Shown piece after piece: positions 1-10,213 of a stretch of 64,000 nt of DNA. Within the stretch, counting starts at the first letter, position 1; the number at the start of each line of letters is the position of its first letter. Location: the NCBI GenBank assembly GCA_035771165.1, contig JAWNZC010000229.1:62001-126000 (forward strand), given 5' to 3'. The notes beneath the pieces were generated by a model. The model was not told the origin of the DNA, ran no database searches, and saw only the letters and a list, made by a program, of their open reading frames with translations. The translations under genes and the position numbers were made by a program. Source of the stretch: Paragorgia papillata. Taxonomy: Eukaryota; Cnidaria; Anthozoa; Scleralcyonacea; Coralliidae.

Positions 1-2686
1 TTTCCGAAGCAATGTTGGGTATCCACAACCCAAAATTAAACCAAAGCAATGTTGGGTATCCACAACCCAAAGAATCTGAAGCAATGTTGGGTATCCACAA
101 CCCAAAATTAAACCGAAGCAATGTTGGGTATCCACAACCCAAGTAATCCGAAGCAACGTTGTGTATCCACAACCCAAATAATCAGAAGTAACATTGGGTA
201 TCCACAACCCAAATAATCCGAAGTAACGTTGGGTATCTACAACCCAAATAATCCGAGTAACGTTGGGTATCCACAACCCAAAATTAAACCGAAGCAATGT
301 TGGGTATCCACAACCCAAATAATCCTAAGCAATGTTGGGTATCCACAACCCAAATAATCCGAAGCAATGTTGGGTATCCACAACCAAAATAATCTGAAGC
401 AATGTTGGGTATCTACAACCCAAACTTAGACCGAAGCAATGTTGGGTATCTACAACCCAAACTTAGACCGAAGCAATGTTGGGTATCCACAACCCAAATA
501 ATCCGAAGTAATGTTGGGTATCCACAACCCAAATAATCCGAAGTAACGTTGGGTATCCATAATCCAAGTAATCCGAAGCAATGTTGGGTATCCACAACCC
601 AAGTAATCCGAAGCAATGTTGGGTATCCACAACCCAAATAATCCGAAGTAATGTTGGGTATCCACAACCCAAGTTTCCCGAAGCAATGTTGGGTATCCAC
701 AACCCAAAATTAAACCGAAGCAATGTTGGGTATCCACAACCCAAATAATCTCAAGTAACGTTGGGTATCCACAACCCAAATAATCCGAAGTAACGTTGGG
801 TATCCACAACCCAAATAATCTCAAGTAACGTTGGGTATCCACAACCCAAGTAATCCGAAGTAACGTTGGGTATCCACAACCCAAATAATCCGAAGTAACG
901 TTGGGTATCCACAACCCAAGTAATCTCAAGTAACGTTGGGTATCCACAACCCAAATAATCCGAAGTAACGTTGGGTATCCACAACCCAAATAATCCGAAG
1001 TAACGTTGGGTATCCACAACCCAAGTAATCCGAAGCCATGTTGGGTATCCACAACCCAAATAATCCGAAGTAATGTTGGGTATCCACAACCCAAGTTTTC
1101 CGAAGCAATGTTGGGTATCCACAACCCAAAATTAAACCAAAGCAATGTTGGGTATCCACAACCCAAGTAATCCGAAGCAATGTTGGGTATCCACAACCCG
1201 AGTAATCCGAAGCAATGTTGGGTATCCACAACCCAAATAATCTGAAGTAATGTTGGGTATCCACAACCCAAGTTTCCCGAAGCAATGTTGGGTATCCACA
1301 ACCCAAAATTAAACCGAAGCAATGTTGGGTATCCACAACCCAAATAATCTCAAGTAACGTTGGGTATCCACAACCCAAATAATCCGAAGTAACGGTGGGT
1401 ATCCACAACCCAAATAATCTCAAGTAACGTTGGGTATCCACAACCCAAGTAATCCGAAGTAACGTTGGGTATCCACAACCCAAATAATCCGAAGTAACGT
1501 TGGGTATCCACAACCCAAATAATCTCAAGTAACGTTGGGTATCCACAACCCAAATAATCCGAAGTAACGTTGGGTATCCACAACCCAAATAATCCGAAGT
1601 AACGTTGGGTATCCACAACCCAAGTAATCCGAAGCCATGTTGGGTATCCACAACCCAAATAATCCGAAGTAATGTTGGGTATCCACAACCCAAGTTTTCC
1701 GAAGCAATGTTGGGTATCCACAACCCAAAATTAAACCAAAGCAATGTTGGGTATCCACAACCCAAAGAATCTGAAGCAATGTTGGGTATCCACAACCCAA
1801 AATTAAACCGAAGCAATGTTGGGTATCCACAACCCAAGTAATCCGAAGCAACGTTGTGTATCCACAACCCAAATAATCAGAAGTAACATTGGGTATCCAC
1901 AACCCAAATAATCCGAAGTAACGTTGGGTATCTACAACCCAAATAATCCGAGTAACGTTGGGTATCCACAACCCAAAATTAAACCGAAGCAATGTTGGGT
2001 ATCCACAACCCAAATAATCCTAAGCAATGTTGGGTATCCACAACCCAAATAATCCGAAGCAATGTTGGGTATCCACAACCAAAATAATCTGAAGCAATGT
2101 TGGGTATCTACAACCCAAACTTAGACCGAAGCAATGTTGGGTATCTACAACCCAAACTTAGACCGAAGCAATGTTGGGTATCCACAACCCAAATAATCCG
2201 AAGTAATGTTGGGTATCCACAACCCAAATTAAACCGAAGCAACGTTGGGTATCTACAACCCAAAATTAAACCGAAGCAATGTTGGGTATCCACAACCCAA
2301 GTAATTCGAAGCAATGTTGGGTATCCACAACCCAAGTAATTCGAAGCAACGTTGGGTATCCACAACCCAAATAATCAGAAGTAACATTGGGTATCCACAA
2401 CCCAAATAATCCGAAGTAACGTTGGGTATCTACAACCCAAATAATCCGAGTAACGTTGGGTATCCAACCCAAAATTAAACCGAAGCAATGTTGGGTATCC
2501 ACAACTCAAATAATCCTAAGCAATGTTGGGTATCCACAACCCAAATAATCCGAAGCAATGTTGGGTATCCACAACCCAAATAATCTGAAGCAATGTTGGG
2601 TATCCACAACCCAAATAATCTGAAGCAATGTTGGGTATCCCCAACCCAAATAATCCGAAGCAATGTTGGGTCTCAACTCAAATACA
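1..2686. repeat. ~35-bp hairpin minisatellite array
   Basis: About 75 head-to-tail copies of a ~35-bp unit. Each unit carries TTGGGT-ATCCACA-ACCCAA, a 6-bp inverted repeat around a 7-nt loop. The linkers vary among a few forms (AAATAATCCGAAG, AAATTAAACCGAAG, AAATAATCTCAAG). Blocks of variant units recur: a run with a GTTGTGTATCC variant near 150 returns near 1849, and a related run appears near 2345. This gives a higher-order period of about 1.7 kb. Apparent ORFs on both strands are by-products of the repeat. The array runs off the left edge of the window. Confidence 0.95.
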
Positions 2687-2745
2687 GCCTTTTTCTTTTT
2701 TTTTCTTTTCTTTTTTTTTTCTTTTTTTTTTTTTCTTCCCGTCTT
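2687..2745. repeat. T-rich polypyrimidine tract
   Basis: An almost pure T/C run joins the minisatellite to the 3' truncated end of a minus-strand retroelement. Read on the minus strand it is A/G-rich and begins straight after the RNase H core, so it could be an old poly(A)-like or slippage junction. Confidence 0.85.
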
Positions 2746-4000
2746 TAGAGGTGCCGGATCGGACGATGTGGACAACGCTCTCGTTATCGCAATGAAACAA
2801 AACGCGCTTACGACACCACGCAGAACCCCAGATATGGCCGGCGATGAGAAGAGGATAAAGCTCTTTATAAGCCATATTATACGTTATTATACGCTCAGGG
2901 CCTAGTCTCCCCGATGCGTCGGTAGCCAGTTCGAAGTCTGGTACCGGTTCCCATTTCGGGGAGATCAAAAAAGGAGACAAGCGATATCGAGTTGACAGGG
3001 CTTGTTGAGGCGGATGTATCGCCGCTGGGGTTTTGCATCCCGGAGAAGGTTAATCATTCGACGGAGGAAAGTGCGGCCATGCGCAACAACCGCACATGCG
3101 TGGTTAAGTTTTCCCACGAGAGACTCGAGCTCTTTGCGTGAGCACCATTTTTTCTGTACCCAATCGCAAATAACGACGCGCAGTTCCTCGATGTTGTCGA
3201 GCGGTAACCGAGCCGTCATGTGCTCCGAATACTAGCTCAATCCCCAAGAACACAATGCGTGTTGTGGGGCCTTCACACTTTTCAGGAGCAAGAGGAATGC
3301 CAGTGTTAATAGCGGCGCGTTTCATCGCGTCAAGCGAGTTCAAACAAATTAGCGACCCAGTGTAACAAGTCTGGTACGTCATAATTCTTCTGTAAAAGCC
3401 ACTCAAAGCTGTCAGCCAAGGTGTTGAAAATACCCGGGGCGGAACGCAGGCCAAATGGAGAGCCACATCAACAAAATATTAGTCACGCCATTTCATACCA
3501 AGCGATCGTCGGGTTGCATCGGAACGATCTGGGCCGGTAAGCGTTCTTAATGTCGATTTTCCCCCTGAGTGTCCCTTTACCCGTTTTAACTATCAGACGA
3601 ATGGCATCATCTACCTTACTGTACGACACTGGAAATTCGCTTTACAAATACCATCATTGACACTGCGATCGAACGGAAATGATAAGTCTAAAATAAGCCG
3701 CCAAGAATTTAGCTAGTTTGTTCTTTTTCGGAATAACACCGAAGCGGCTGACGTGAAGATAAGGAAAAGGAGGTGTTTTCATCGGACCAAAAACGCGGCC
3801 GGCTTGAATTTCATCGGAAAGGTATTTATCTATGAGCTTGGGATGATCGTTGGCTGAAGGACAGTTTACTTTTGCTGATTTCAGTTTAACTTTTTCCGGA
3901 TGAAGCCAAGCCGAAATCCATGGCGAAGACCGGTAATGAGATAATCGACTTTCGCGCGGTCCGGATGAGCGGCTAATTGCAGCTCGAGGTTAGAAACGAT
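2746..4000 (-). pseudogene. Decayed reverse transcriptase-RNase H of a DIRS-like (tyrosine recombinase) retroelement
   Basis: Read from 4000 down to 2746, three frames together match the usual RT-RNase H of DIRS/Ngaro-type retroelements. In order they show a pre-RT motif (GLRHGFRLGF), a stretch ending VSRFGVIPKKNK near 3720, GTLRGKIDIKNAYR near 3550, and SPFGLRSAPGIF near 3440. After these come APEKCEGPTTRIVFLGIEL near 3260, a thumb-like segment with RKELESLVGKLNHAC near 3125, and an RNase H core (ATDASGRLG; CDNESVVHI; SGTSKD) between 2930 and 2750. Stops and frameshifts separate the blocks. The catalytic YxDD position reads HWVANLF near 3345, so polymerase activity is lost. The sequence ends at SGTSKD, and the tyrosine recombinase expected downstream is absent. 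The family assignment rests on remembered motif order. It could be another RT clade, but the LGIEL and FGLRSAP blocks are typical of DIRS-like elements. Confidence 0.8.
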
Positions 4001-4094
4001 AATTGGGAAGTTCGCTAAAGTGTTTGGTATAGATTGTTGACAGATAGAATATGGTGAGATAAGTTCCAAGGGAGAGGGAGGGGGGTGAGCAACG

Positions 4095-5324
4095 ACCTGA
4101 TTACTTTGAGAAGGCTCGGTTAGACCAAAGATGGCGTTCTGGTGATCTGTTACGCTTGTTAGTGGCGGGCCGATGGTCGATTCGACTCTGGGGACCGTTG
4201 CATCCCGGGACGTTACCCGAGTGACGGAAGCGACAGCGTTCTCTTGGACTGGCGCATGAGCCTTCATTCCACGAGAAACACAACTGCTGGGAGGACGGTT
4301 CCCCCCGGCGCTCTGTTCGGAAGCCACGTGTGCTGTAGCGAGTATATATATGACGTAGTGTCCAAGGGTCGTTGAACTGCGGCAGTATGATAATTGTACA
4401 AATCGGGTTTCACCAAACTCCAATCTTTGAGATCGCTCGCAGAGGCCTCGATACGAAAAGCGCGATCATAGCTCAGCCAGGACATTCCCCCAACCGTTTT
4501 TTTGTGCGGATAATAAGGGCCATATACGCCAAGAGATCGCGTGATCGGGTGGGAAAGAAGGTGGTCATGACAGCTGTGTATGGCTATTAAACATTCCACC
4601 AACGTCAAATATCCGGTACATCTTTGTTTTTGCGCGGGAAAGCCTTCGGGACAATGGTGGTGCCTTCGATAGCAAAGGTGGTTGTTTCGCAGCTCGGTTT
4701 CTCTAAGTTCTCAGGGATCAAATCAGCAATTTCGACAAACTGATGCGAAATAATTTGCTTAACCAGTTTCGCTGGAGTTGGGGCACGGCCAGGACCCAGA
4801 ACAAACGCTTTCTCAGTCCCGAGGTTTAAGGGTATTCTGAACGCTGTTGTTCCATGGCCATCGGAAGGCGCAACTGTTGCGTGACTTGATTTGAAGGTAA
4901 CAACGCTGCGCTCATGGTACCAGGAGCGGACAAAACATAAGGTAAACTGTCACTAGCACTGACTGTCTGACTGCAAGAAATGACGGAGCAGAGAACGTAC
5001 CTGGGTTATGGTTGTTAAGTTCCGTTGTAGCCACTGTACTCGGTAGCTCTCACATGAAACGCGGTAGTTGGTGTTGTTGTAGCGGCGGATTCTGGGTTGG
5101 ACTGAGAAGTTGAGTTGCCAGGTTGTTGTGGGAAAACCGCCTGGGACGTGGTAGAACTTGAAGGAGTATGCAGTTGGCCCAACGTATGAGCGAGAGCTGT
5201 CTGGAGGCCAGATAGAAATTCGCGTGACTGAAACGCTGCTCCCCAGTCGACACATGCATGAATCAGTGTACTGTTCGGTGGAACCAGTGTTGCCTTCGGA
5301 GGTTGATCGGTCTGCTTCAGCCAT
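4095..5324 (-). pseudogene. Decayed gag-like ORF of the same DIRS-like element
   Basis: Continuing upstream of the RT, minus-strand frames show a probable start (MAEADRSTSEGN at 5324). A conserved-looking segment follows near 4800-4620 (VLGPGRAPTPAKLVKQII, then IADLIPENLEKP), then SWLSYDRAFR with DLKDW near 4490. A cysteine/histidine cluster lies near 4280 (CFSWNEGSC...CRFRH), which resembles the CCCH knuckle of DIRS-type Gag proteins. The reading frame changes several times, so no full product is possible. It sits directly 5' of the RT remnant in the same orientation. Together they make one element of about 2.6 kb, truncated at its 3' side. Function is inferred from position and the zinc-knuckle-like motif only. 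Confidence 0.65.
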
Positions 5325-5664
5325 TGTACTTACGGGGGTCTTTAATATATTATACGTAATTTTCCACGGTCCAAGAAGCGTGCAACTGCTACGGACGCTA
5401 GTGCGATAATGTTGACTGTTGTGTCATTGAATGCTCTACGTCCCAGCCCTAGCCAATGAGCTTGTGCCAATCAAGTACCAGGCCTGGTTACCTAGTTGTT
5501 AACCTTGGTTATTGCATAACCTCACATAAAACATCAGTTCTGTATCACATTTACAGACACTGATATCAATACTATCTCGAGTGAGGTACGCTGGTAGCGT
5601 CCTCATACAGGATGAATATGCAAACATTTGTTCAACAACAACATTTGTTGAATAACAAATGATG
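5325..5664. other. Intergenic, no gene seen
   Basis: This stretch lies upstream of the gag-like remnant and may hold its 5' end or promoter, but no terminal repeat can be recognised. A small palindrome (AACATTTGTTGAATAACAAAT) lies near 5640. Confidence 0.5.
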
Positions 5665-5997
5665 ATCAGAACGGCTATTTATGCCACGTCACTTAGAATA
5701 TAAAATGTGGGACTAATACTAAATCAAAGCGCATGCTCACATCACTAATTAAATAATCGTAGCCTATTAAACCTTACCTCGAAGGTTTATCAGCTCTTAA
5801 CATGATGTAGTTTTAGCTAACTTAATAGACGTTTTAAAAGTCATTTACAGAATTCGTGTCCGTTCTGTATCGGGATACAGGCACTCGGCTTCGCCTCGTG
5901 TCTGTATACCCCGATACAGAACGGCCACTCATTCTGTAAATAGTATTTCTATATATATATATATAAAACATCAAAAAATAACTTTATTTCTTGTACA

Positions 5998-6048
5998 TTA
6001 CGTACGTTTCGGGGCACTGCCCCTTCTTCAAATCATAATTCGAGTCAC
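5998..6048 (-). ncRNA. Degenerate hammerhead-like motif
   Basis: On the minus strand, TTGAAGA and one extra A are followed by a hairpin (GGGGCAGTGCCCC), then GAAAC, a 4-nt loop and GTA. This is hammerhead-like, but C3 is replaced by U, there is an extra base before stem II, and no convincing stem I can be paired. It is probably inactive, or a related motif of the kind seen in Penelope-like elements. Confidence 0.35.
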
Positions 6049-6166
6049 AAATTAGAGTTCCTTTATACTGCCTACTGTACTTAGATTACCATACAATTAA
6101 TCTCTAAATCTCTAAAGCGTTAAGTCCCAGCGGTATATTGCTGATATACATATATATATATAGTTC

Positions 6167-6215
6167 AATCTACAGACACGGTGTTTCGCTGTACAACAGC
6201 TCTTCAGTGTAGCTT
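6167..6215 (-). ncRNA. Type I hammerhead ribozyme (consensus-complete)
   Basis: Read on the minus strand, all parts of a minimal hammerhead appear in order. The stem I 5' strand is AAGCTACA, followed by core CTGAAGA (CUGANGA). Stem II is GCTG-TTGTA-CAGC, followed by GAAAC. A 5-nt loop (ACCGT) closes the two-base-pair stem III, then comes the GTC cleavage triplet and the stem I 3' strand TGTAGATT. Stem I pairs 7 of 8 positions (one G-A mismatch) and stem II pairs 4 of 4. Short-stem-III hammerheads of this form are known from Penelope-like elements and retrozymes. No RT is seen beside it, so its parent element is unknown. Self-cleavage after GTC is predicted, not shown. Confidence 0.8.
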
Positions 6216-6537
6216 GGAACAATCTGAATGAATTTCATCAATTACTTATACACATGCGATCGTCGGTGACAACCGCATGTGGGACATCATCGGTGAGGTA
6301 CATTCAGATAGCGTGAATTGCGCATGGGCCCAGAGTGCTCAAACTTCCACAAGGGTAGTGAGCGTTGCATATATATACATACATAATATGAACTATTTAC
6401 AGAATGAGTGGTATCCCGATACAAAACGGACGCGAATAGAGCTGATAAACCTTCGACGTAAGGTTTAATAGGCCACGATTATTAAATTAGTGATGTGAGA
6501 ATGCGCTTTGATTTAATATTAGTCCCACATTTTATAT

Positions 6538-6960
6538 TCTAAAATAGCCGTTTTGTTTGAGATGCGATATCAAACACTCAGAAGAGTGGTTCATCAGGAT
6601 AGCCAAACACCTCGAAGTTTGTTCAAAAAACGCGGCTATCGCTTCATCAGCCGCGAGTTATCGCAACGAGCTGCGTTTGGTGGTAATACAGTGAAAAGCG
6701 TGCGAGTCCTCGCACGAGCTGCGAGTTCCAGTCCTCGCACGAAGCAACTCGCTGCTCGCTGATACTACTCGCACGGTTTCCACAGTATTTCCACCACACG
6801 CAGCTCGTTGCGATAACTCGCAGGGTTTCAAGACTCCATGATGAAGCGATAGCCGAGCTTTTTGAACAAACTTTGAGGTGTTTGTATATCCTGATGAAGC
6901 ACTCTTCTGAGTGTTTAATATAGCATCTCAAACAAAGCGGTATTTTAAGAGAAAATCGAG
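6538..6960. mobile_element. Long hairpin (foldback) element
   Basis: The left arm (6538-6740) and right arm (6770-6958) are inverted copies running from TTTGAGATG through ACACTCAGAAGAGTG, TTCATCAGGATA and CTATCGCTTCATCA to CGAGCAGCGAGTTGC near the centre. It has no coding capacity. Each arm also holds a CTGATGA(A)-hairpin remnant (CACTCTTCTGAGTG) that looks like an eroded hammerhead-type core. The outer few bases overlap the right end of the previous element. Confidence 0.8.
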
Positions 6961-6982
6961 ATGAAAGTTCGATTAACTTATG

Positions 6983-7427
6983 TAATACCATGATCGCCTT
7001 GGATTGTTTTGTTCTCCAAGGGAATGTAAACCTCGTATTTCCCTCATTGCTCATGCAAGAGGGAAATTTTTCCTTTGTCTTCTAATTTTCCCGTGCATGT
7101 TGATGAGGGAAAATTAGAAGACAAAGAAATCCTTTGTCTTCTTTCCCGCTTGCATATATTTTCCCTCATCAACATGCACGGGAAAATAAGATGCAACTTC
7201 TCTGATCAGCTGTGTAAATTTCCTGTCGGTAAGATTCTCAAAGTTTTCCTCGGCGATCATAATATTACAAACTAATAACATGACTTGAGGGAAATTAGCG
7301 ATTAAATTTCCCCTTTGCCTCGGGAAGATTGGTAAAAGTCCTCGGGCCGACTTTCACAAATCTTCCCTCGTCTGCGGGAAATTTAATAATCGCTTATTTC
7401 CCTCAAGTCATTTTATTACTTATAATA
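6983..7427 (+). mobile_element. Dispersed foldback element, copy 1
   Basis: It is bounded by TAATACCATGA and TCATTTTATTACTTA. It contains two internal inverted repeats: a stem built on CCCTCATCAACATGCACGGG, and a stem GAGGGAAATTAGCGATTAAATTTCCC with its complement. A second copy in opposite orientation lies at 38985-39405, alike along its whole length but indel-rich. That identifies this as a dispersed non-autonomous family. Confidence 0.8.
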
Positions 7428-7460
7428 ATAAAAAAATATCCATATGCAAATTAACCATCA

Positions 7461-7518
7461 ACACGGTAATGATTTCCTTTGTGCAGTTTTCCTCATGAAT
7501 TACAAACGAGTTTGAAAT
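7461..7518 (+). repeat. Fragment of the TTTTATCAG foldback family
   Basis: The stretch reading TGATTTCCTTTGTG...TTTTCCTCATGAATTA matches the right-hand end of the elements at 23527-23812 and 33965-34250. The remainder of the element is missing here. Confidence 0.55.
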
Positions 7519-7618
7519 GTTGACATAATTTGTTTTGATTGGTTTATTTACTGCGAGTACTTGCCGCGAGTTAAATATAGTTCAAAATTTCCAACTATCT
7601 GCCACGAGCGCTAAAACA

Positions 7619-8037
7619 CTCGCAGCGAGCTTGCGTGTGCTCGCAGCGGGCTTGCGTGTGCTGGCAGCGAGCTTGCGTGTGCTCGCAGCGAGCTTGCGTG
7701 TGCTCGCAGCGAGCTTGCGTGTGCTCGCAGCGAGCTTGCGTGTGCTCGCAGCGAGCTTGCGTGTGCTCGCAGCGAGTTTGCGAGTGCTCGCAGCGAGCTT
7801 GCGAGTGCTCGCAGCGAGCTTGCGAGTGCTGGCAGCGAGCTTGCGTGTGCTTGCAGCGAGCTTGCGTGTGCTTGCAGCGAGCTTGCGTGTGCACGCAGCG
7901 AGCTTGCGTGTGCACGCAGCGAGCTTGCGTGTGCTGGCAGCGAGCTTGCGTGTGCTTGCAGCGAGCTTGCGTGTGCTTGCAGCGAGCTTGCGTGTGCTGG
8001 CAGCGAGCTTGCGTGTGCTCGCAGCGAGCTGCGAGTT
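7619..8037. repeat. 21-bp tandem array
   Basis: About 20 copies of GCAGCGAGCTTGCGTGTGCTC with single-base variants (CTGG, CTTG, CACG at the unit end). A 21-bp unit keeps several frames open on both strands (LAASLRV on plus, RKLAAST on minus), so these ORFs are not evidence of a gene. The right edge runs into GAGTTGCTTCGTGCGAGGAC, a sequence also found at the centre of the 6538-6960 hairpin. Confidence 0.95.
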
Positions 8038-8340
8038 GCTTCGTGCGAGGACTGGAAATCCGCCTTCACACGAACGGCCGGTGTCACTTCTCAGTTTAGC
8101 AAGCGCGCTATTAACAAAATAGCTCTCAACCGTGGGAGGGTCCATTAGGTTGACCAACCAACCAGAAACGAAGGAAGGGGTGATTTTTGACTATAGTGGA
8201 ATAGACTAATAAAAATTCCTTACCTACGAGATGCACGATGACATGATGCCTGCCTTATCAGGCAGACACAAAAATCTAACGTCTGTTAAATAGCATTTCA
8301 AGCATTTTGTCACCACTTTAGAAGCAATGGAAAAAGTTAA

Positions 8341-8768
8341 AGGCCTGATCAAACGCTTTCAACATCGCATTCAACATCATTGAACATTGTTTGAATGATG
8401 CTGAAAGCACGAGTGGCCAAATGAATTCAACATCGTTCAACATTCATGAATGACAATTAATTGAACGCGGGCTACCACAAAAGCTGGGATCGACAATATC
8501 CCGCATGGCGCATGTCTCTGTTCAACAAAGTTGAATGAAATGTGGCCAAATGCGTTCAACACCTTTCAACATTTTGAGAACGACAGAAATGTTGAACGCG
8601 TGTTGAACGAAAATTTGAACATGTTCAAATTTCGTTCAACATCATTCAACAACATTCAACAACGTTCAACATCATTCAACAGGGGTGGTCAAACGCTTTC
8701 AACATGTTGAATTCAACAATGTTGAACGATGTTGAATGCGATGTTGAAAGCGTTTGGCCATGAGGCCT
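8341..8768. mobile_element. TTAA-flanked MITE
   Basis: A 428-bp element begins AGGCCTGATCAAACGC and ends GCGTTTGGCCATGAGGCCT. The inverted ends are about 45 bp and include TTTCAACATCGCATTCAACATC. It is flanked on both sides by TTAA (8337-8340 and 8769-8772). The interior is made of repeated TTCAACATY motifs. TTAA targets are typical of piggyBac and Kolobok-type transposases, and none is encoded here. Confidence 0.8.
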
Positions 8769-8770
8769 TT

Positions 8771-9473
8771 AAGGTCTTCGTATAGGTTTGCAAGGTCATT
8801 TCTGTAAAGCGCTCTCAATTCGTCAGAATTTATGCTACAAAAATAAAATAGTATCCTTAGAAAGCTATTAATTTGTAGAATACATTGGTGTCTTTGGTTT
8901 CGCGATAAACACAAACCGTTAATAGTTGTGAGTTTTTTAATTGAAACCACAGGGCTTCACTCGGGGCGTTTTAAGTAAAAAGCGTTTTATTTTGTTCGAA
9001 ATCTTTTTTTGTACTTTGATTCAGAAATAAATTTCCAGCAAAAGGGTGTCAGCGTTTTTTTATACGTCGAGTTTTGCCGATTTTATTCACGACCAAAGTT
9101 GGAAATGCTGTTTTTCGACCAACATTCGGACAAAATAAGTCATAAATTCTAAACCAGGCAATAAATAAAAAACCGCTGACACCGTTTTGTTGGAAATTTA
9201 TCTCGGAATCGAACTGCGAAAACATTTTTTTGAAAAAAATGAAACGCTTTTTACTTGAAACGCCCGGAGTGAAGCCCTCTGGTTTTAATTAATAAATTCG
9301 CAACTATTAACGGTTTGTGTTTATCGCGAAACCAAATACACCATTGTATTCTACAAATTAATAGCTTTCTAACGATATCAATTTTATTTTCGTGGCATAT
9401 ATATTTTCGTGGCCTGACGAATTGAGAGCGCTTTATAGGAATGACACTACAAACCTATACGAAGACCTTAATA
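8771..9473. mobile_element. Large ~350-bp-arm palindrome
   Basis: The whole interval is an imperfect palindrome centred near 9120. It begins TTAAGGTCTTCGTATAGG and ends with the complement, CCTATACGAAGACCTTAA. Both arms keep an open stretch reading DELRALYRND..NLYEDL outwards from the centre, but no splice-bounded gene is visible. The left end abuts the TTAA of the neighbouring MITE. Confidence 0.8.
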
Positions 9474-9629
9474 ACAAATTAAACAACAAGAACTTTGAAA
9501 TGAAAGTGAAAATTTGTGATAACACTATGCTTATTATTTCTTGCTTAGCTTTTGACCTGTTGATTCAACCCTTCTAGTTGGTTAAGAGGAGAATTTTTTC
9601 TACGTCGCGTAACATGCGCTCAAAACTGA

Positions 9630-10213
9630 TTTCTACTGATCATATCTACATTCATAATTATCAAATCTTTTTATCTTTTGATATGTTTCTCAACTCTCAC
9701 ATGTACTTAAAAAGTTTGTTGACTGTATGAGCTACACAATAATGCTAAAATAAAGAGATTGTGAGGGATACGCCAAAAAGAAAATGTTGATTGAACAAAA
9801 ACAAATTTTGCATTGATTACTGTATAAATATGGCGGATTCAACATTTTTGTAGCATACCTACCTTCGTAATTATGATTTTTTTTTATCGTTTGATATGTT
9901 TCTCAACCCCCAAATGCTTATAAAAAGTTTGTTGATTCTATAGGCTACACACTAATGCTAAAATAAGAAGATTTTGAGTGGTACGCCAAAAAGTTCTAGG
10001 GTTTGGAGCGCTTTTCACCAGAAATACGTGACAAAAAAAAAATTATCCTCTTAATTATTAATCTCACCTTAAAAACATTTTGTATCTCTTTAAACCATCC
10101 CAGATCTCAAACGAATCGTGTTCCATTTAACGTGTAAATGGAAAGCCCCCATAGAAAAAATTATCCTCTTAATTATTAATCTCACCTTAAAAACATTTTG
10201 TATCTCTTTAATC
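9630..10213. repeat. Two sets of local direct duplications
   Basis: A ~150-bp segment (TTTGATATGTTTCTCAAC ... GCTAAAATAA) occurs at about 9640-9790 and again at 9860-10000. A 58-bp segment (AATTATCCTCTTAATTATTAA ...) occurs at about 10033-10092 and 10155-10213, offset by about 123 bp. The second copy runs into the stop codon of the polycystin remnant. Confidence 0.75.

Larger units (their letters stand above)
5665..6557. mobile_element. Foldback/TIR element with nested hairpin and ribozyme-bearing insert
   Basis: The outer ~140 bp arms are inverted copies of each other. AACGGCTATTT near 5671 pairs with its complement near 6545, and both arms carry the TATAAAATGTGGGACTAATA block. Inside, 5842-5940 is a near-perfect hairpin around CGGCTTCGCC, and half of it recurs inverted at 6394-6437. 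The central 5942-6393 segment carries two ribozyme-like motifs and looks like a later insertion. No transposase is present, so this is a non-autonomous element. Confidence 0.7.

Noticed and set aside
450..2502. Minus-strand ORFs of up to 313 codons (GLWIPN, GCGYPTLL repeats)
   Set aside because: They are translations of the 35-bp minisatellite and shift frame with every unit-length variant.
9392..9577. Small gene reading DELRALYRND..NLYEDL
   Set aside because: The same peptide occurs inverted in the other arm of the 8771-9473 palindrome, and no start or splice context supports a gene.
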